Positions 33,235-43,112 of a DNA stretch of 43,810 nucleotides are shown here, piece after piece. The notes below the pieces were generated by a model that was not told the DNA's origin, did not search any database, and saw only the letters and a program-made list of their open reading frames with translations. Origin of the DNA: Streptomyces rochei (lineage in GTDB: Bacteria; Actinomycetota; Actinomycetes; Streptomycetales; Streptomycetaceae); assembly GCA_002155895.1 (NCBI GenBank), contig MUMD01000259.1, forward strand, positions 1 through 43,810. The letters are read 5' to 3'. Position 1 is the stretch's first letter. Every line of letters begins with the position of its first letter. The position numbers and the translations under genes were made by a program.

Positions 33235-34311
33235 ATGACCGAGCAGCCGCGCGACCGCGTCGCCCGGTACGGGCGCCGTTTCGACCGGGTCTTCGCCGAG
33301 TACTTCGACGGCCTCGAGAAGACGCTGGAGGCTCCGGCGTTCAGCCGCTACACCCCGGACTGTCTGGCGTTGCTCCGTGACCTGTCCCTGCGGGGAGGCA
33401 AGCGGATGCGGGTCGTCCTGGTGCACGAGGCCGCGCGCCTGGTGCGTGACGACGCGCCGGCCGAGGCGCTGGACGCCGCCGCGCTGAGTGTCGAGCTGCT
33501 GCAGACGCACGGTCTCGTGCACGACGACCTCATCGACGACAGCGCCACCCGCAGGGGCGGGCCCACCACCTACCGCGCCTACCTCGACCGGTTCCCCGGC
33601 CACCCGCGGGCCGCGCTCGGGCTCACCGTCCTCGCCGGCGACCTGGCGCTCGCCCTCTCGCTGCGGGTGCTCCTGGACGCCGAGCTGCCGGTCGAGCTGC
33701 GGCAGGCGTTGACCGAGGTCCAGGTCCGGGCCGCGGCCGACACCTTCGTCGGCCAGATCACCGACCTGGAGCGGGACTTCGCCCCCGGCACACCCGACGA
33801 GGAGGTCCTCCACGACGTCGCCGACCACAAGTCGGCCCGCTATTCGGTCCTCGCGCCGCTGCGCCTCGGGCTCCTCGCGGCCGGTGGACAACCGGGCCTC
33901 CACGACGCGGAACTGCGGCGCTACGCACGGCTGGTGGGCATCTGTGGCCAGATGCGCGACGACTACCTCGACCTGTTCGGCGACGCCGCCGCGATGGGCA
34001 AACCGACGGGCGCAGACATCCGCGAGGGACGACGCAGTTACACGGTCGCCCGTCTGCTGTCCACCGTGAGCGGCTCCGAGCGGGCACTTCTGGAGCGGGC
34101 TCTGGGAGACCGGGACTGCACCGAGGAGACCGTCGCCGCGATCCGTGAGATCGGCGAGCGCCACGGCGTGCCCGCCCAGTTGCGGGCGGACATGAGTCGC
34201 TGCGCCGAGCAGGCCGCGGAGGTGGCGGCCGCTTGGCGCCCGCGGTGGCGCGAGGAAGCGGTCGCGTTCTTCGAGCGACTGCCCCGGTGGAGTGTCGACC
34301 GGGACGGATGA
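33235..34311 (+). CDS. Polyprenyl diphosphate synthase (first copy)
   Basis: A 358-aa trans-isoprenyl diphosphate synthase that would condense IPP with an allylic diphosphate. LSLRGGKRMR (51-60) binds diphosphate. The first aspartate motif is D97-D-L-I-D101 in GLVHDDLIDD and the second is D242-D-Y-L-D246 in GQMRDDYLDLFGD, and the intervening GDLALAL and Lys-containing DHKSARY match the family. Chain length cannot be read safely. AGGAGGA precedes the ATG. A 211-base gap separates it from the next gene, so it may be a separate transcript in the same module. Confidence 0.9.
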   Translation: MTEQPRDRVARYGRRFDRVFAEYFDGLEKTLEAPAFSRYTPDCLALLRDLSLRGGKRMRVVLVHEAARLVRDDAPAEALDAAALSVELLQTHGLVHDDLIDDSATRRGGPTTYRAYLDRFPGHPRAALGLTVLAGDLALALSLRVLLDAELPVELRQALTEVQVRAAADTFVGQITDLERDFAPGTPDEEVLHDVADHKSARYSVLAPLRLGLLAAGGQPGLHDAELRRYARLVGICGQMRDDYLDLFGDAAAMGKPTGADIREGRRSYTVARLLSTVSGSERALLERALGDRDCTEETVAAIREIGERHGVPAQLRADMSRCAEQAAEVAAAWRPRWREEAVAFFERLPRWSVDRDG

Positions 34312-34469
34312 CCGTACCCGCCCCCCGGGGCCTCCCGGCAGCCGCGGCGACGCGCCTCCGCGTCGGTCGCCGCGCGCGGGGGTGCCGGGCCGTCCGACGC
34401 CTGTTCCCCCTGTCGCTCAAAGGGGAATACCGGATCTTCCGCCCCGGGAGCCGGGTCATGCTCGGACCT

Positions 34470-34493
34470 GATGCGCCGCTGACCAGGCGCATC
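34470..34493. promoter_or_regulatory. Perfect inverted repeat before the prenyl operon
   Basis: GATGCGCC (34470-34477) and GGCGCATC (34486-34493) are exact inverse repeats with an 8-base spacer, ending about 20 bases before the ribosome site at 34511-34520. It could be an operator, an mRNA hairpin near the ribosome site, or the terminator of the upstream synthase gene 160 bases earlier. Confidence 0.5.
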
Positions 34494-34522
34494 GGTCACG
34501 ACACGACCCCTGGGGGAGAGGC

Positions 34523-34807
34523 ATGACGCACTCGGCGAGACGGGGCGACGGTCCGGACGACCAGGCCGTACTGCTGGCGGCCGGACTCGCGGACCTGGCG
34601 GTGAGCACCCTCGGCACGGCGGTCGGCGCGGTGCGCGGACTGCTGCGCCGCTCGGACACCGCCGACCTGGTCCGGGAAGCAGAACAGGATCTCCGGGCCC
34701 GGGGCAGACTGGCCCTGGACCGGTACGCGAACGTGCCGCCGGCCCACCTGGAGGTGCTCGCGCGGCAGGCGCGGGCGCGAAGGGCGGCCGACGCCGGCGA
34801 TGACTGA
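34523..34807 (+). CDS. Small helical protein coupled to the second polyprenyl synthase
   Basis: A 94-aa protein I do not recognise. It is predicted almost entirely helical (AVLLAAGLADLAVSTLGTAV, DLVREAEQDLRARGRLALD, LEVLARQARARRA), with an amphipathic or weakly hydrophobic stretch at residues 14-40 that could touch a membrane or a partner. TGGGGGAGAGG precedes the ATG. Its stop lies inside the start of the second synthase gene (8-base overlap), so the two are made together. A small regulatory or membrane-adaptor subunit of the synthase is a reasonable inference. Confidence 0.65.
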   Translation: MTHSARRGDGPDDQAVLLAAGLADLAVSTLGTAVGAVRGLLRRSDTADLVREAEQDLRARGRLALDRYANVPPAHLEVLARQARARRAADAGDD

Positions 34808-35858
34808 CCGCTGGAACCCGGCCGCCTTCAAGGCGCGCGTCGACGCCGTACTGCACGCCTTCCTCGACGAGGAGTCCCGGCACCTGCTGGCCGTCGACGG
34901 CACCCTGGCACCCGTCGCCGAGCAGCTCCGCACCGCGGCCGGGCACGGCAAACGGCTGCGCGCGGCCTTCTGCTACTGGGGCTGGCGGGCGGCCGGACAA
35001 CCCGACAGCGACGCCCTGGTGCGGGCCGCCGCGTCGATGGAGCTGGTGCACGCGGCGGCGGTCGTCCACGACGACCTCATCGACGACAGCGCACTGCGCC
35101 ACGGCCTGCCCACCGTCCACGAGGCGCTGGCGTCCGTGCTGGCCCGGGGCGGCCATCCACGGGCGCGGCCGGCCGCCCGGTCGCTGGCCATGCTGGTGGG
35201 CGATCAGCTGATGGCCCTGGCGGCGGAGCTGTTCGCCGCCAGCGGCCTGCCCGCCGCCTACCTCTCCCGGGCCCGGCACCTGTGGGCCGCCCTCGCCCGC
35301 GAACTCCTGGCCGGGGAGTGCCTGGAAATCCTGCACACCGGCGGACCACCGGACACCGGGACCTCACTGAAGGTGGTCCGGTACAAGACCGCCAAGTACA
35401 CCGTCGAACACCCCCTGCTCATCGGCGGCCTGCTGGCCGGCGCCGGCCAGGGACTGCGGGACGCCTACTCCGCGTACGGTCTGCCCCTCGGCGAGGCGTT
35501 CCAGCTCCGCGACGACCTGCTCGGCCTCTTCGGCGATCCGGAGCACACCGGCAAGGAGGGCCTGGACGACGTGCGCGCCCAACGCCCCACCGCGCTGCTG
35601 GCCGAGACCTGGCGGGCGGCCGACGACCGGCAGCGCGCACGGCTGCGCGGCGTGCTGGGCCGCGGCGACCTGGACGAGGGGCACCTGCGCGAGGTACGCG
35701 CGCTCATGCGGGAACTGGGCGCGCCGCAGCGCGTCGAGCGGATGATCCACACCCGCGTGGAACAGGCCACCCGCGCCCTGGACACCGCCGGCGTACCGCC
35801 GCACGGGCGCCGGGCGCTGCGTGACCTCGCCCGGCAGGCCACCGACCGCATCCACTGA
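34800..35858 (+). CDS. Polyprenyl diphosphate synthase (second copy)
   Basis: A 352-aa trans-isoprenyl diphosphate synthase. GHGKRLRAAF is the diphosphate loop. The first aspartate motif is D91-D-L-I-D95 (VVHDDLIDD) and the second is D238-D-L-L-G (FQLRDDLLGLFGD). Lys-Thr-Ala-Lys in VRYKTAKYT is the family KTA site. It is divergent from the synthase at 33235, with both active sites complete, so the two are not an obvious catalytic/non-catalytic pair. It is co-transcribed with the small protein before it and the Lcp-like oxygenase 13 bases after it. The product length is unknown. Confidence 0.9.
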   Translation: MTDRWNPAAFKARVDAVLHAFLDEESRHLLAVDGTLAPVAEQLRTAAGHGKRLRAAFCYWGWRAAGQPDSDALVRAAASMELVHAAAVVHDDLIDDSALRHGLPTVHEALASVLARGGHPRARPAARSLAMLVGDQLMALAAELFAASGLPAAYLSRARHLWAALARELLAGECLEILHTGGPPDTGTSLKVVRYKTAKYTVEHPLLIGGLLAGAGQGLRDAYSAYGLPLGEAFQLRDDLLGLFGDPEHTGKEGLDDVRAQRPTALLAETWRAADDRQRARLRGVLGRGDLDEGHLREVRALMRELGAPQRVERMIHTRVEQATRALDTAGVPPHGRRALRDLARQATDRIH

Positions 35859-35871
35859 CGAGGAGACCGCG

Positions 35872-37032
35872 ATGACCCACACCGAGACGTCGATGAACGC
35901 CCTGCGCCACAGCGGCGACGAACTGGCCGACGCCGTCGTCGCCACCCTGTTCGAGCGCGGCGAGGTCGGCAAGTTCAACTCCCTGATGCGCTACGTCTCC
36001 ACCGCCGGCCAGGAACTCCCCGACGGTCTGCCCGGGGTGGCCCGCGAGTACCTGCGGGCCACCGGCACCCCGCCGGACTGGGTGGACTGGTCCGAGATGG
36101 AGAAGGCCCGCCTCTTCTTCATCGACAACAACGTGCACATCTCCACCGCGCTGTCGTTCGCCTCCATGCCCGCCTGCTACGTCGTCCCGCACGTGGCCAG
36201 GCTGCTCTCGGCCACCCACGGGCTGAGCTATCCCTCCAAACGCATGGCGGAGACCGGCCAGTTCACCGTCTACCTCATGCAGCCCGACGCCTTCGAGGCC
36301 GGCGGCCGCTTCATCCCGGCGGCCCAGAAGGTGCGTCTGCTGCACGCCGCCATCCGCCACCACCTGAAGCGGGAGGACCGCTGGGACACCGAGGCCCTCG
36401 GCACGCCCATCTGCCAGGAGGACATGATCGGCGGGCAGATGTTCTTCTCCTTGCTCGTCCTGGACAGCCTGCACCGCCTGGGCATCCACATGTCACAGGA
36501 AGGGGCGGAGGCCTACTACTACGCCTGGCGCGTGGTCGGTGCCGTCCTCGGCGTCGACCAGACGGCCGTCCCCACCACGCTCGACGGGGCGCGGCAGTTC
36601 CTCGACCTGTACATGCTGCGCCACATGGGCCCCTCGCCGGAGGGCGCGCACCTGACCCGGCAGCTGATCGACCTCTACGAGGAGGTCGTCCCCGGCACCC
36701 TCTTCGACCCGGTGGTCTCCGCGCTGATCCGCTACCTCGTCGGCGACACCTGCGCCGACTGGCTGGAGGTCCCCCGCACCCGCTGGGACACCGTCGTCAA
36801 GGCCGCTCCGCACCTCCTCGGCGTCCTGGAGACGATCGAGGACCGCTCACCCTTCGGAGCCTGGGCGCTGGACCGGCTGGGCCACCTCACCACGGCCCTG
36901 GAACTGTCCACCCTGACCCGGGGGCGCGTCATGCACTACGCGATCCCCGAACAGCTGAAGAAGGACTACGGCGTGACGGGCGCCGCCTCCCGCACCCGTC
37001 GCTGGACCCCGCCGCCCGCCACCGTGTCCTGA
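35872..37032 (+). CDS. Lcp/MpaB-like haem oxygenase (DUF2236)
   Basis: A 386-aa protein of the oxygenase MpaB / DUF2236 family, which includes latex-clearing protein Lcp, a b-type haem dioxygenase that cleaves polyisoprene double bonds. R124, T128 and H158 (SKRMAETGQF, KVRLLHAAIRHHL) keep the exact spacing of LcpK30 R164, T168 and the haem ligand H198; the LcpK30 K167 position is E127 here. PICQEDMIGGQMFFS is the next conserved block. Unlike Lcp it has no signal peptide, so it works inside the cell. GACGAGGAGAC precedes the ATG. Its partner genes make polyprenyl diphosphates, a plausible substrate source; that link is inference. Confidence 0.8.
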   Translation: MTHTETSMNALRHSGDELADAVVATLFERGEVGKFNSLMRYVSTAGQELPDGLPGVAREYLRATGTPPDWVDWSEMEKARLFFIDNNVHISTALSFASMPACYVVPHVARLLSATHGLSYPSKRMAETGQFTVYLMQPDAFEAGGRFIPAAQKVRLLHAAIRHHLKREDRWDTEALGTPICQEDMIGGQMFFSLLVLDSLHRLGIHMSQEGAEAYYYAWRVVGAVLGVDQTAVPTTLDGARQFLDLYMLRHMGPSPEGAHLTRQLIDLYEEVVPGTLFDPVVSALIRYLVGDTCADWLEVPRTRWDTVVKAAPHLLGVLETIEDRSPFGAWALDRLGHLTTALELSTLTRGRVMHYAIPEQLKKDYGVTGAASRTRRWTPPPATVS

Positions 37033-37055
37033 ACGTCCCGAACCACCGCGCGGCG

Positions 37056-37478
37056 TCAGGCGATGGACGCCGATATGACCGCCGACACGGCGAGGTTGCA
37101 GGACGCCGTGACCCACACCGCCGGGTGCGGCTCCGGCTCCACCAACGTGGCGCCCAGCCGTCCCGGCGTGATCAGGTCGACCACCCAGAACGCGATCGCC
37201 ATCATGACGAGGCCCAGCAGCCCGAAGGCCGCGGTCGACACCAGGCCCTTGCCGAAGTCCTCGTACGTCGTCCAGATCGAGGTGAAGACGATGCCGCCGA
37301 TGCCGAGCAGCGCGGAGCTGAGCACCATGGCCGCGTTGCGGTTGCGCTGCTCCCAGATCTGCCGGCCGAGCTTTCCGGGCGTCAGCACGTCGACCAGGAC
37401 GATGCCGAGGACCAGGAGGACCAGGCCGAGACCGCCGTAGGCGGTGGCGCGGCCGAGTCCGTTGACGATGTCGCTCAT
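37056..37478 (-). CDS. DUF350 membrane protein
   Basis: A 140-aa integral membrane protein made of two similar halves. Four helices are apparent (LGLVLLVLGIVLVDVLTPG, AMVLSSALLGIGGIVFTSI, LLGLVMMAIAFWVVDLITPG, and a C-terminal one). The paired VDVLTPGKLG and VDLITPGRLG motifs are the DUF350 (YjfL-like) repeats. The function is unknown. It is convergent with the oxygenase gene, separated by 23 bases, and lies 142 bases downstream of the DUF475 gene on the same strand. Confidence 0.85.
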   Translation of the reverse strand: MSDIVNGLGRATAYGGLGLVLLVLGIVLVDVLTPGKLGRQIWEQRNRNAAMVLSSALLGIGGIVFTSIWTTYEDFGKGLVSTAAFGLLGLVMMAIAFWVVDLITPGRLGATLVEPEPHPAVWVTASCNLAVSAVISASIA

Positions 37479-37620
37479 GGGGTTGCCGGCTCCGTAGCGT
37501 CAGGGATCGCGATCGATCGTGGTCAGGGCGGTGCACAATGCAGCGCGCAAAATGTAGCGCACCCGTTCGGCCGCCCCACCCCCGCGGTACGGCATCGCGG
37601 CTCATCCGCCGGACATGACG

Positions 37621-38721
37621 TCAGGAGGCCGCCGCCAGCCGCTTGTTGCGGCGGACGGAGGACAGGAACGACGACCCGATCAGGACGACCCCGATGAGGC
37701 CGGTGACGATCTCGTTGATCTCGTACTGGATGGTGACCAGGAGGACGATCGCCAGGGCGCCGATCGCGTAGTGGGCGCCGTGCTCCAGGTAGACGTAGTC
37801 GTCGAGGGTGCCCTCGCGGACCAGGTACACCGTCAGCGAACGGACGTACATGGCGCCGATGCCCAGGCCCAGGGCCATCAGGACGATGTCGTTGGTGATG
37901 GCGAAGGCGCCGATGACGCCGTCGAAGGAGAACGACGCGTCCAGGACCTCCAGGTAGAGGAACATGAAGAACGCGGCCTTGCCGGCCAGCTTGACCGCCG
38001 ACTTCGGCTTGCCCGCCCGCTCGGCGGCCTCTTCCGCCTCGTGCTCGCGCTCCTCCTCTTCCTCGAGCTTGTCCTCGAAGAAGCCGGAGAGACCGCCGAC
38101 GACCAGATAGGTGATCAGACCGGCGATGCCGGAGAGCAGGACCGTCTCCGCCTTGTCGGCGTGGGTGCCGCCGTGCTGGTGGGCGTGGGCACCGAAGGTG
38201 ATCGCGGAGATCAGCAGCACGATCAGGGCGATGCAGACCGACAGCATGTCGACCTTGCCCAGCTTGGCCAGCGGGCGCTCCAGCCAGCCGAGCCACTTGA
38301 TGTCCCGGTCCTCGAAGATGAAGTCCAGGAAGATCATGAGGAGGAACATGCCGCCGAACGCGGCGATGGACGGGTGCGCGTCGGTCACCAGTTCCTGGTA
38401 GCGCTGCTTGTCCGTGAGCGCCAGGTGGACCGCCGACCACGGGCTGAGCCGGGCACTGACGGCGACGATGACGACCGGGAAGACCAGACGCATACCGAAG
38501 ACGGCGATCAGGATGCCGATGGTGAGGAAGATCTTCTGCCAGAAGGCGCTCATCTTCTTCAGGATTCCGGCGTTGATCACCGCGTTGTCGAAGGACAGCG
38601 AGATCTCCAGCACGGCGAGGATGGCCACCAGACCGAAGGCCGTCCACCCGTCGTACAGCACTCCCGCGACCAGGCCGGCGGCGGTCACGGCGAAGGCCCA
38701 GCGGAACGTCTTCAACAGCAC
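37621..38721 (-). CDS. DUF475/TerC-like multispanning membrane protein
   Basis: A 366-aa membrane protein of the DUF475 family, distantly related to TerC. It has about nine helices. LAVLEISLSFDNAVINAGIL and FLYLEVLDASFSFDGVIGAF are the paired acidic helix motifs that may bind metal ions in TerC relatives. A cytoplasmic loop is strongly charged (EDKLEEEEEREHEAEEAAER) and another carries HAHQHGGTHAD. TerC-type proteins are linked to manganese export or tellurite tolerance, but this branch is unassigned. GTG 38721 (reading MLLKTF) fits the family start. GTG 38736 is possible, but its ribosome site would be too close. Confidence 0.82.
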   Translation of the reverse strand: MLLKTFRWAFAVTAAGLVAGVLYDGWTAFGLVAILAVLEISLSFDNAVINAGILKKMSAFWQKIFLTIGILIAVFGMRLVFPVVIVAVSARLSPWSAVHLALTDKQRYQELVTDAHPSIAAFGGMFLLMIFLDFIFEDRDIKWLGWLERPLAKLGKVDMLSVCIALIVLLISAITFGAHAHQHGGTHADKAETVLLSGIAGLITYLVVGGLSGFFEDKLEEEEEREHEAEEAAERAGKPKSAVKLAGKAAFFMFLYLEVLDASFSFDGVIGAFAITNDIVLMALGLGIGAMYVRSLTVYLVREGTLDDYVYLEHGAHYAIGALAIVLLVTIQYEINEIVTGLIGVVLIGSSFLSSVRRNKRLAAAS

Positions 38722-38872
38722 GGGCTGATCACTCACTCCTGTTGTCGGGTGGCGCCGGGATACGGCCTTCCCTGCCAGTGCCCACCCCTCACGTTGTCTA
38801 CCACGATCGTTCGCGGCCACGACGGCACGCCGTGCGCGGCACACCGGCACCGGACCGTCACCGAAATGGATC

Positions 38873-38920
38873 GGTTCGTTTCCTTGAGGGGTTCGTGTTT
38901 ACCGGAGTAGGTTCACCGGC
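38873..38920 (+). promoter_or_regulatory. furA promoter with direct repeat, leaderless transcript likely
   Basis: TTGAGG (38884-38889) and TAGGTT (38908-38913), 18 bases apart, form a vegetative-type promoter whose predicted start falls at or next to the furA ATG at 38921, leaving no leader for a ribosome site. GGTTCGT repeats at 38873-38879 and 38890-38896, a 17-base period flanking the -35, and may be the FurA operator. Leaderless furA transcripts are known in actinomycetes. Confidence 0.6.
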
Positions 38921-39367
38921 ATGACCGCATCCCGGGACCCGGCCGTCGCCGCGGAACTGCGCGGAGCCGGCCTGCGGGTGACCGCGGCCCGGGCCGCGCT
39001 GCTCGACACCGTCCGACGGGGCGATCACCTCGACGCCGAGGCGATCGCCGACGGGGTGCGCCGGCGCGTGGGTCACATATCCCTCCAGGCCGTGTACGAG
39101 GCGCTGCACGCCCTCACCGCGGCCGGGCTCGTGCGCCGCATCCAGCCGCCCGGCGGCCCGGCGCGGTTCGAGGGACGGGTGGGCGACAACCACCACCACG
39201 TGCTGTGCCGGTCCTGCGGCGCCCTCGCCGACGTCGACTGCGCCGTCGGCGAGGCGCCCTGCCTGACCGCCTCCGACGACCACGGCTTCTCGATAGACGA
39301 GGCCGAGGTCATCTACCGGGGCCTGTGCCCCGACTGCTCCACCTCCGGCAGTTCCACCGCACCTTGA
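38921..39367 (+). CDS. furA: FurA-family redox-sensing repressor
   Basis: A 148-aa Fur-family repressor of the downstream catalase-peroxidase. The winged helix spans about 12-80 (LRVTAARAALLDTV, ISLQAVYEALHALTAAGLVR). The metal and dimerisation domain carries HHHVLCRSCG with C96 and C99, and C136-x-x-C139, the structural zinc site. In S. coelicolor and S. reticuli the homologue represses its own operon in the reduced metal-bound form and is released by thiol oxidation. It precedes katG by 24 bases and has no proper ribosome site, in line with a leaderless message. Confidence 0.95.
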   Translation: MTASRDPAVAAELRGAGLRVTAARAALLDTVRRGDHLDAEAIADGVRRRVGHISLQAVYEALHALTAAGLVRRIQPPGGPARFEGRVGDNHHHVLCRSCGALADVDCAVGEAPCLTASDDHGFSIDEAEVIYRGLCPDCSTSGSSTAP

Positions 39368-41614
<2,247 letters not shown>

Positions 41615-41630
41615 TCCACCTGATCCCCCC

Positions 41631-41668
41631 GGACCGCGGGCCGACCGGAACCGGCCGGCCCGCGGTCC
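41631..41668 (+). terminator. Terminator hairpin of furA-katG
   Basis: GGACCGCGGGCC (41631-41642) pairs perfectly with GGCCCGCGGTCC (41657-41668), starting 17 bases after the katG stop. A further CCGG-AA-CCGG pairing lies inside the loop. Confidence 0.82.
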
Positions 41669-41786
41669 CGGCGTGTCCGGGTCCCGCCGTGACCCGGTCC
41701 CGCCGTGCCCAGTGCCGGTCGCGCCTCTGCGTCACCGCCGCGGAAAAGCACTGGCCGCCCGGTGCGCGGGCTGCTGGGATGACCCG

Positions 41787-42785
41787 ATGAGCAGCGAGAA
41801 CCCGGTGATCGTGGACCGCGGGCGGTTCCAGGACGCGGTGACGCCCTGGGACGACGTCGGCTGGCGGGCCGCCGCCGTCGACTGGGCGACGGCCGCACTC
41901 GCCGCGCGGGGCCTGCGGCCGACGGGGGAGTGGCGCGTGCGGTCGCGGCCGTGGTCCGTCCTGGCACGCCTGCCCGTCGAGGGGCACGAGGCGGTCTGGT
42001 TCAAGGCGAACCCGCCGGCCAGTGCCTTCGAGGGTCCGCTGACCGCGGCCCTGGCCCGCTGGGCGCCCGGACAGGTGCTGGAGCCCATCGCGGTGGAAGC
42101 CGGCCGAGGCTGGTCCCTGCTGCCCGACGGCGGACCGCTCCTCAGGAACGCACTGGACCGCGGCGCCGCCGGCCTGGAGGCGTGGGAATCACTCCTGCGC
42201 CGGTACGCGGCCCTCCAGCACGCCCTGACACCGCGCGCACGGGAGATCGAACGGCTCGGCGTCCCGCGCACGTCCGTCGGTGAACTGCCCGGCGTGCTCG
42301 ACCGCTTCGACGACACACCGCTGCGGCCGGAGGAACGGCAGCGGCTGCGCCGGGTCCGTCCCCGGCTGCTGGACTGGTGCGACGAGCTGGCCGCCCTGGG
42401 AGTCCCGGACTCCCTCGACCACGCCGACCTGCACGACGGTCAGGTCCTGCACCCCGCGCCGGGCACCTTCACCGTCCTCGACTGGGGCGACGCCGTCGTC
42501 TCCCACCCCTTCTGCAGTCTGGCCGTCCCCGCCCGCCGCGCCCGCGAGCGGTACGGCCCCGGGGTACGGGCACAGCTGCGCGACGCCTACCTGGAGCCGT
42601 GGACGGGAGACGGCCGGAGCCCGCGCGAGCTGCGGCGCGCGGTGGACCTCGCCCGGCGGCTCAGCGCACTGAGCCGGGCCGGGGCCTACGCCAGGGTGTT
42701 CCCCGCGTCCGGCGCCGCCGGCGCGGCGGTGACCGCCGAGGGTGCCCGCTGCCTGCTGGAACTGTTCGACGAGCCGCCGCCGTAG
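41787..42785 (+). CDS. APH-like phosphotransferase family protein
   Basis: A 332-aa kinase-fold protein of the aminoglycoside/choline phosphotransferase superfamily. The catalytic loop is SLDHADLHDGQVL, with the Asp base in HAD, and the metal-binding DFG-equivalent is LDWGDAVVSHPF. The N-lobe (residues about 45-130) has VWFKANPP with the likely ATP-binding Lys and LLPDGGPLLRNAL. The substrate may be a small metabolite; antibiotic resistance should not be assumed. The ATG at 41787 has only a weak ribosome site (CTGGGATG). Confidence 0.75.
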   Translation: MSSENPVIVDRGRFQDAVTPWDDVGWRAAAVDWATAALAARGLRPTGEWRVRSRPWSVLARLPVEGHEAVWFKANPPASAFEGPLTAALARWAPGQVLEPIAVEAGRGWSLLPDGGPLLRNALDRGAAGLEAWESLLRRYAALQHALTPRAREIERLGVPRTSVGELPGVLDRFDDTPLRPEERQRLRRVRPRLLDWCDELAALGVPDSLDHADLHDGQVLHPAPGTFTVLDWGDAVVSHPFCSLAVPARRARERYGPGVRAQLRDAYLEPWTGDGRSPRELRRAVDLARRLSALSRAGAYARVFPASGAAGAAVTAEGARCLLELFDEPPP

Positions 42786-42842
42786 CAGCGGCGTCGGGCC
42801 CGGAACGGGGCCGTTGTCAGTGGCGGATGCGAGGCTGCGGGC

Positions 42843-43109
42843 ATGGATGAGGTGGAGTTCATGCGGGGCCGGGTCTACGGAGCGGAGCACGACGACCCCG
42901 GACCGCGCGCCGGACGCGTCTACGCGCATCTGGTCGGCGGTCCGCTGGACGGTCTGCTCCTGGACATCACGGAGCTGACCGAGCGGGAGCGCGCCCGGGG
43001 CGTGTCCCTGGCGACGGAGATAGGCCGCTACGGGCCGGGCGGGCGTGCCGCGTACGCGCCGAGGCCGGAGGAACCCCGCCGCTTCGACTGGCGGGGCGAC
43101 CTGCCCTGA
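42843..43109 (+). CDS. Small hypothetical protein
   Basis: An 88-aa soluble protein, moderately acidic in the middle (DITELTERERARG) and rich in Gly, Arg and Pro at the end (YAPRPEEPRRFDWRGDL). VYAHLVGGPLDGLLLDI recalls the short strand pair of many uncharacterised Streptomyces proteins. No family or function is recognised. It starts 57 bases after the APH-like gene and ends 3 bases before a convergent stop. Confidence 0.55.
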   Translation: MDEVEFMRGRVYGAEHDDPGPRAGRVYAHLVGGPLDGLLLDITELTERERARGVSLATEIGRYGPGGRAAYAPRPEEPRRFDWRGDLP

Positions 43110-43112
43110 CGG

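Noticed and set aside
35872-37032. A terpene cyclase as the third enzyme of the prenyl module
   Set aside because: The protein lacks the DDxxD/E and NSE metal-binding motifs and instead aligns by eye with Lcp/MpaB DUF2236 proteins.
41787-42785. An aminoglycoside resistance gene
   Set aside because: Only superfamily-level kinase motifs are visible, and the context gives no antibiotic biosynthesis or resistance genes.
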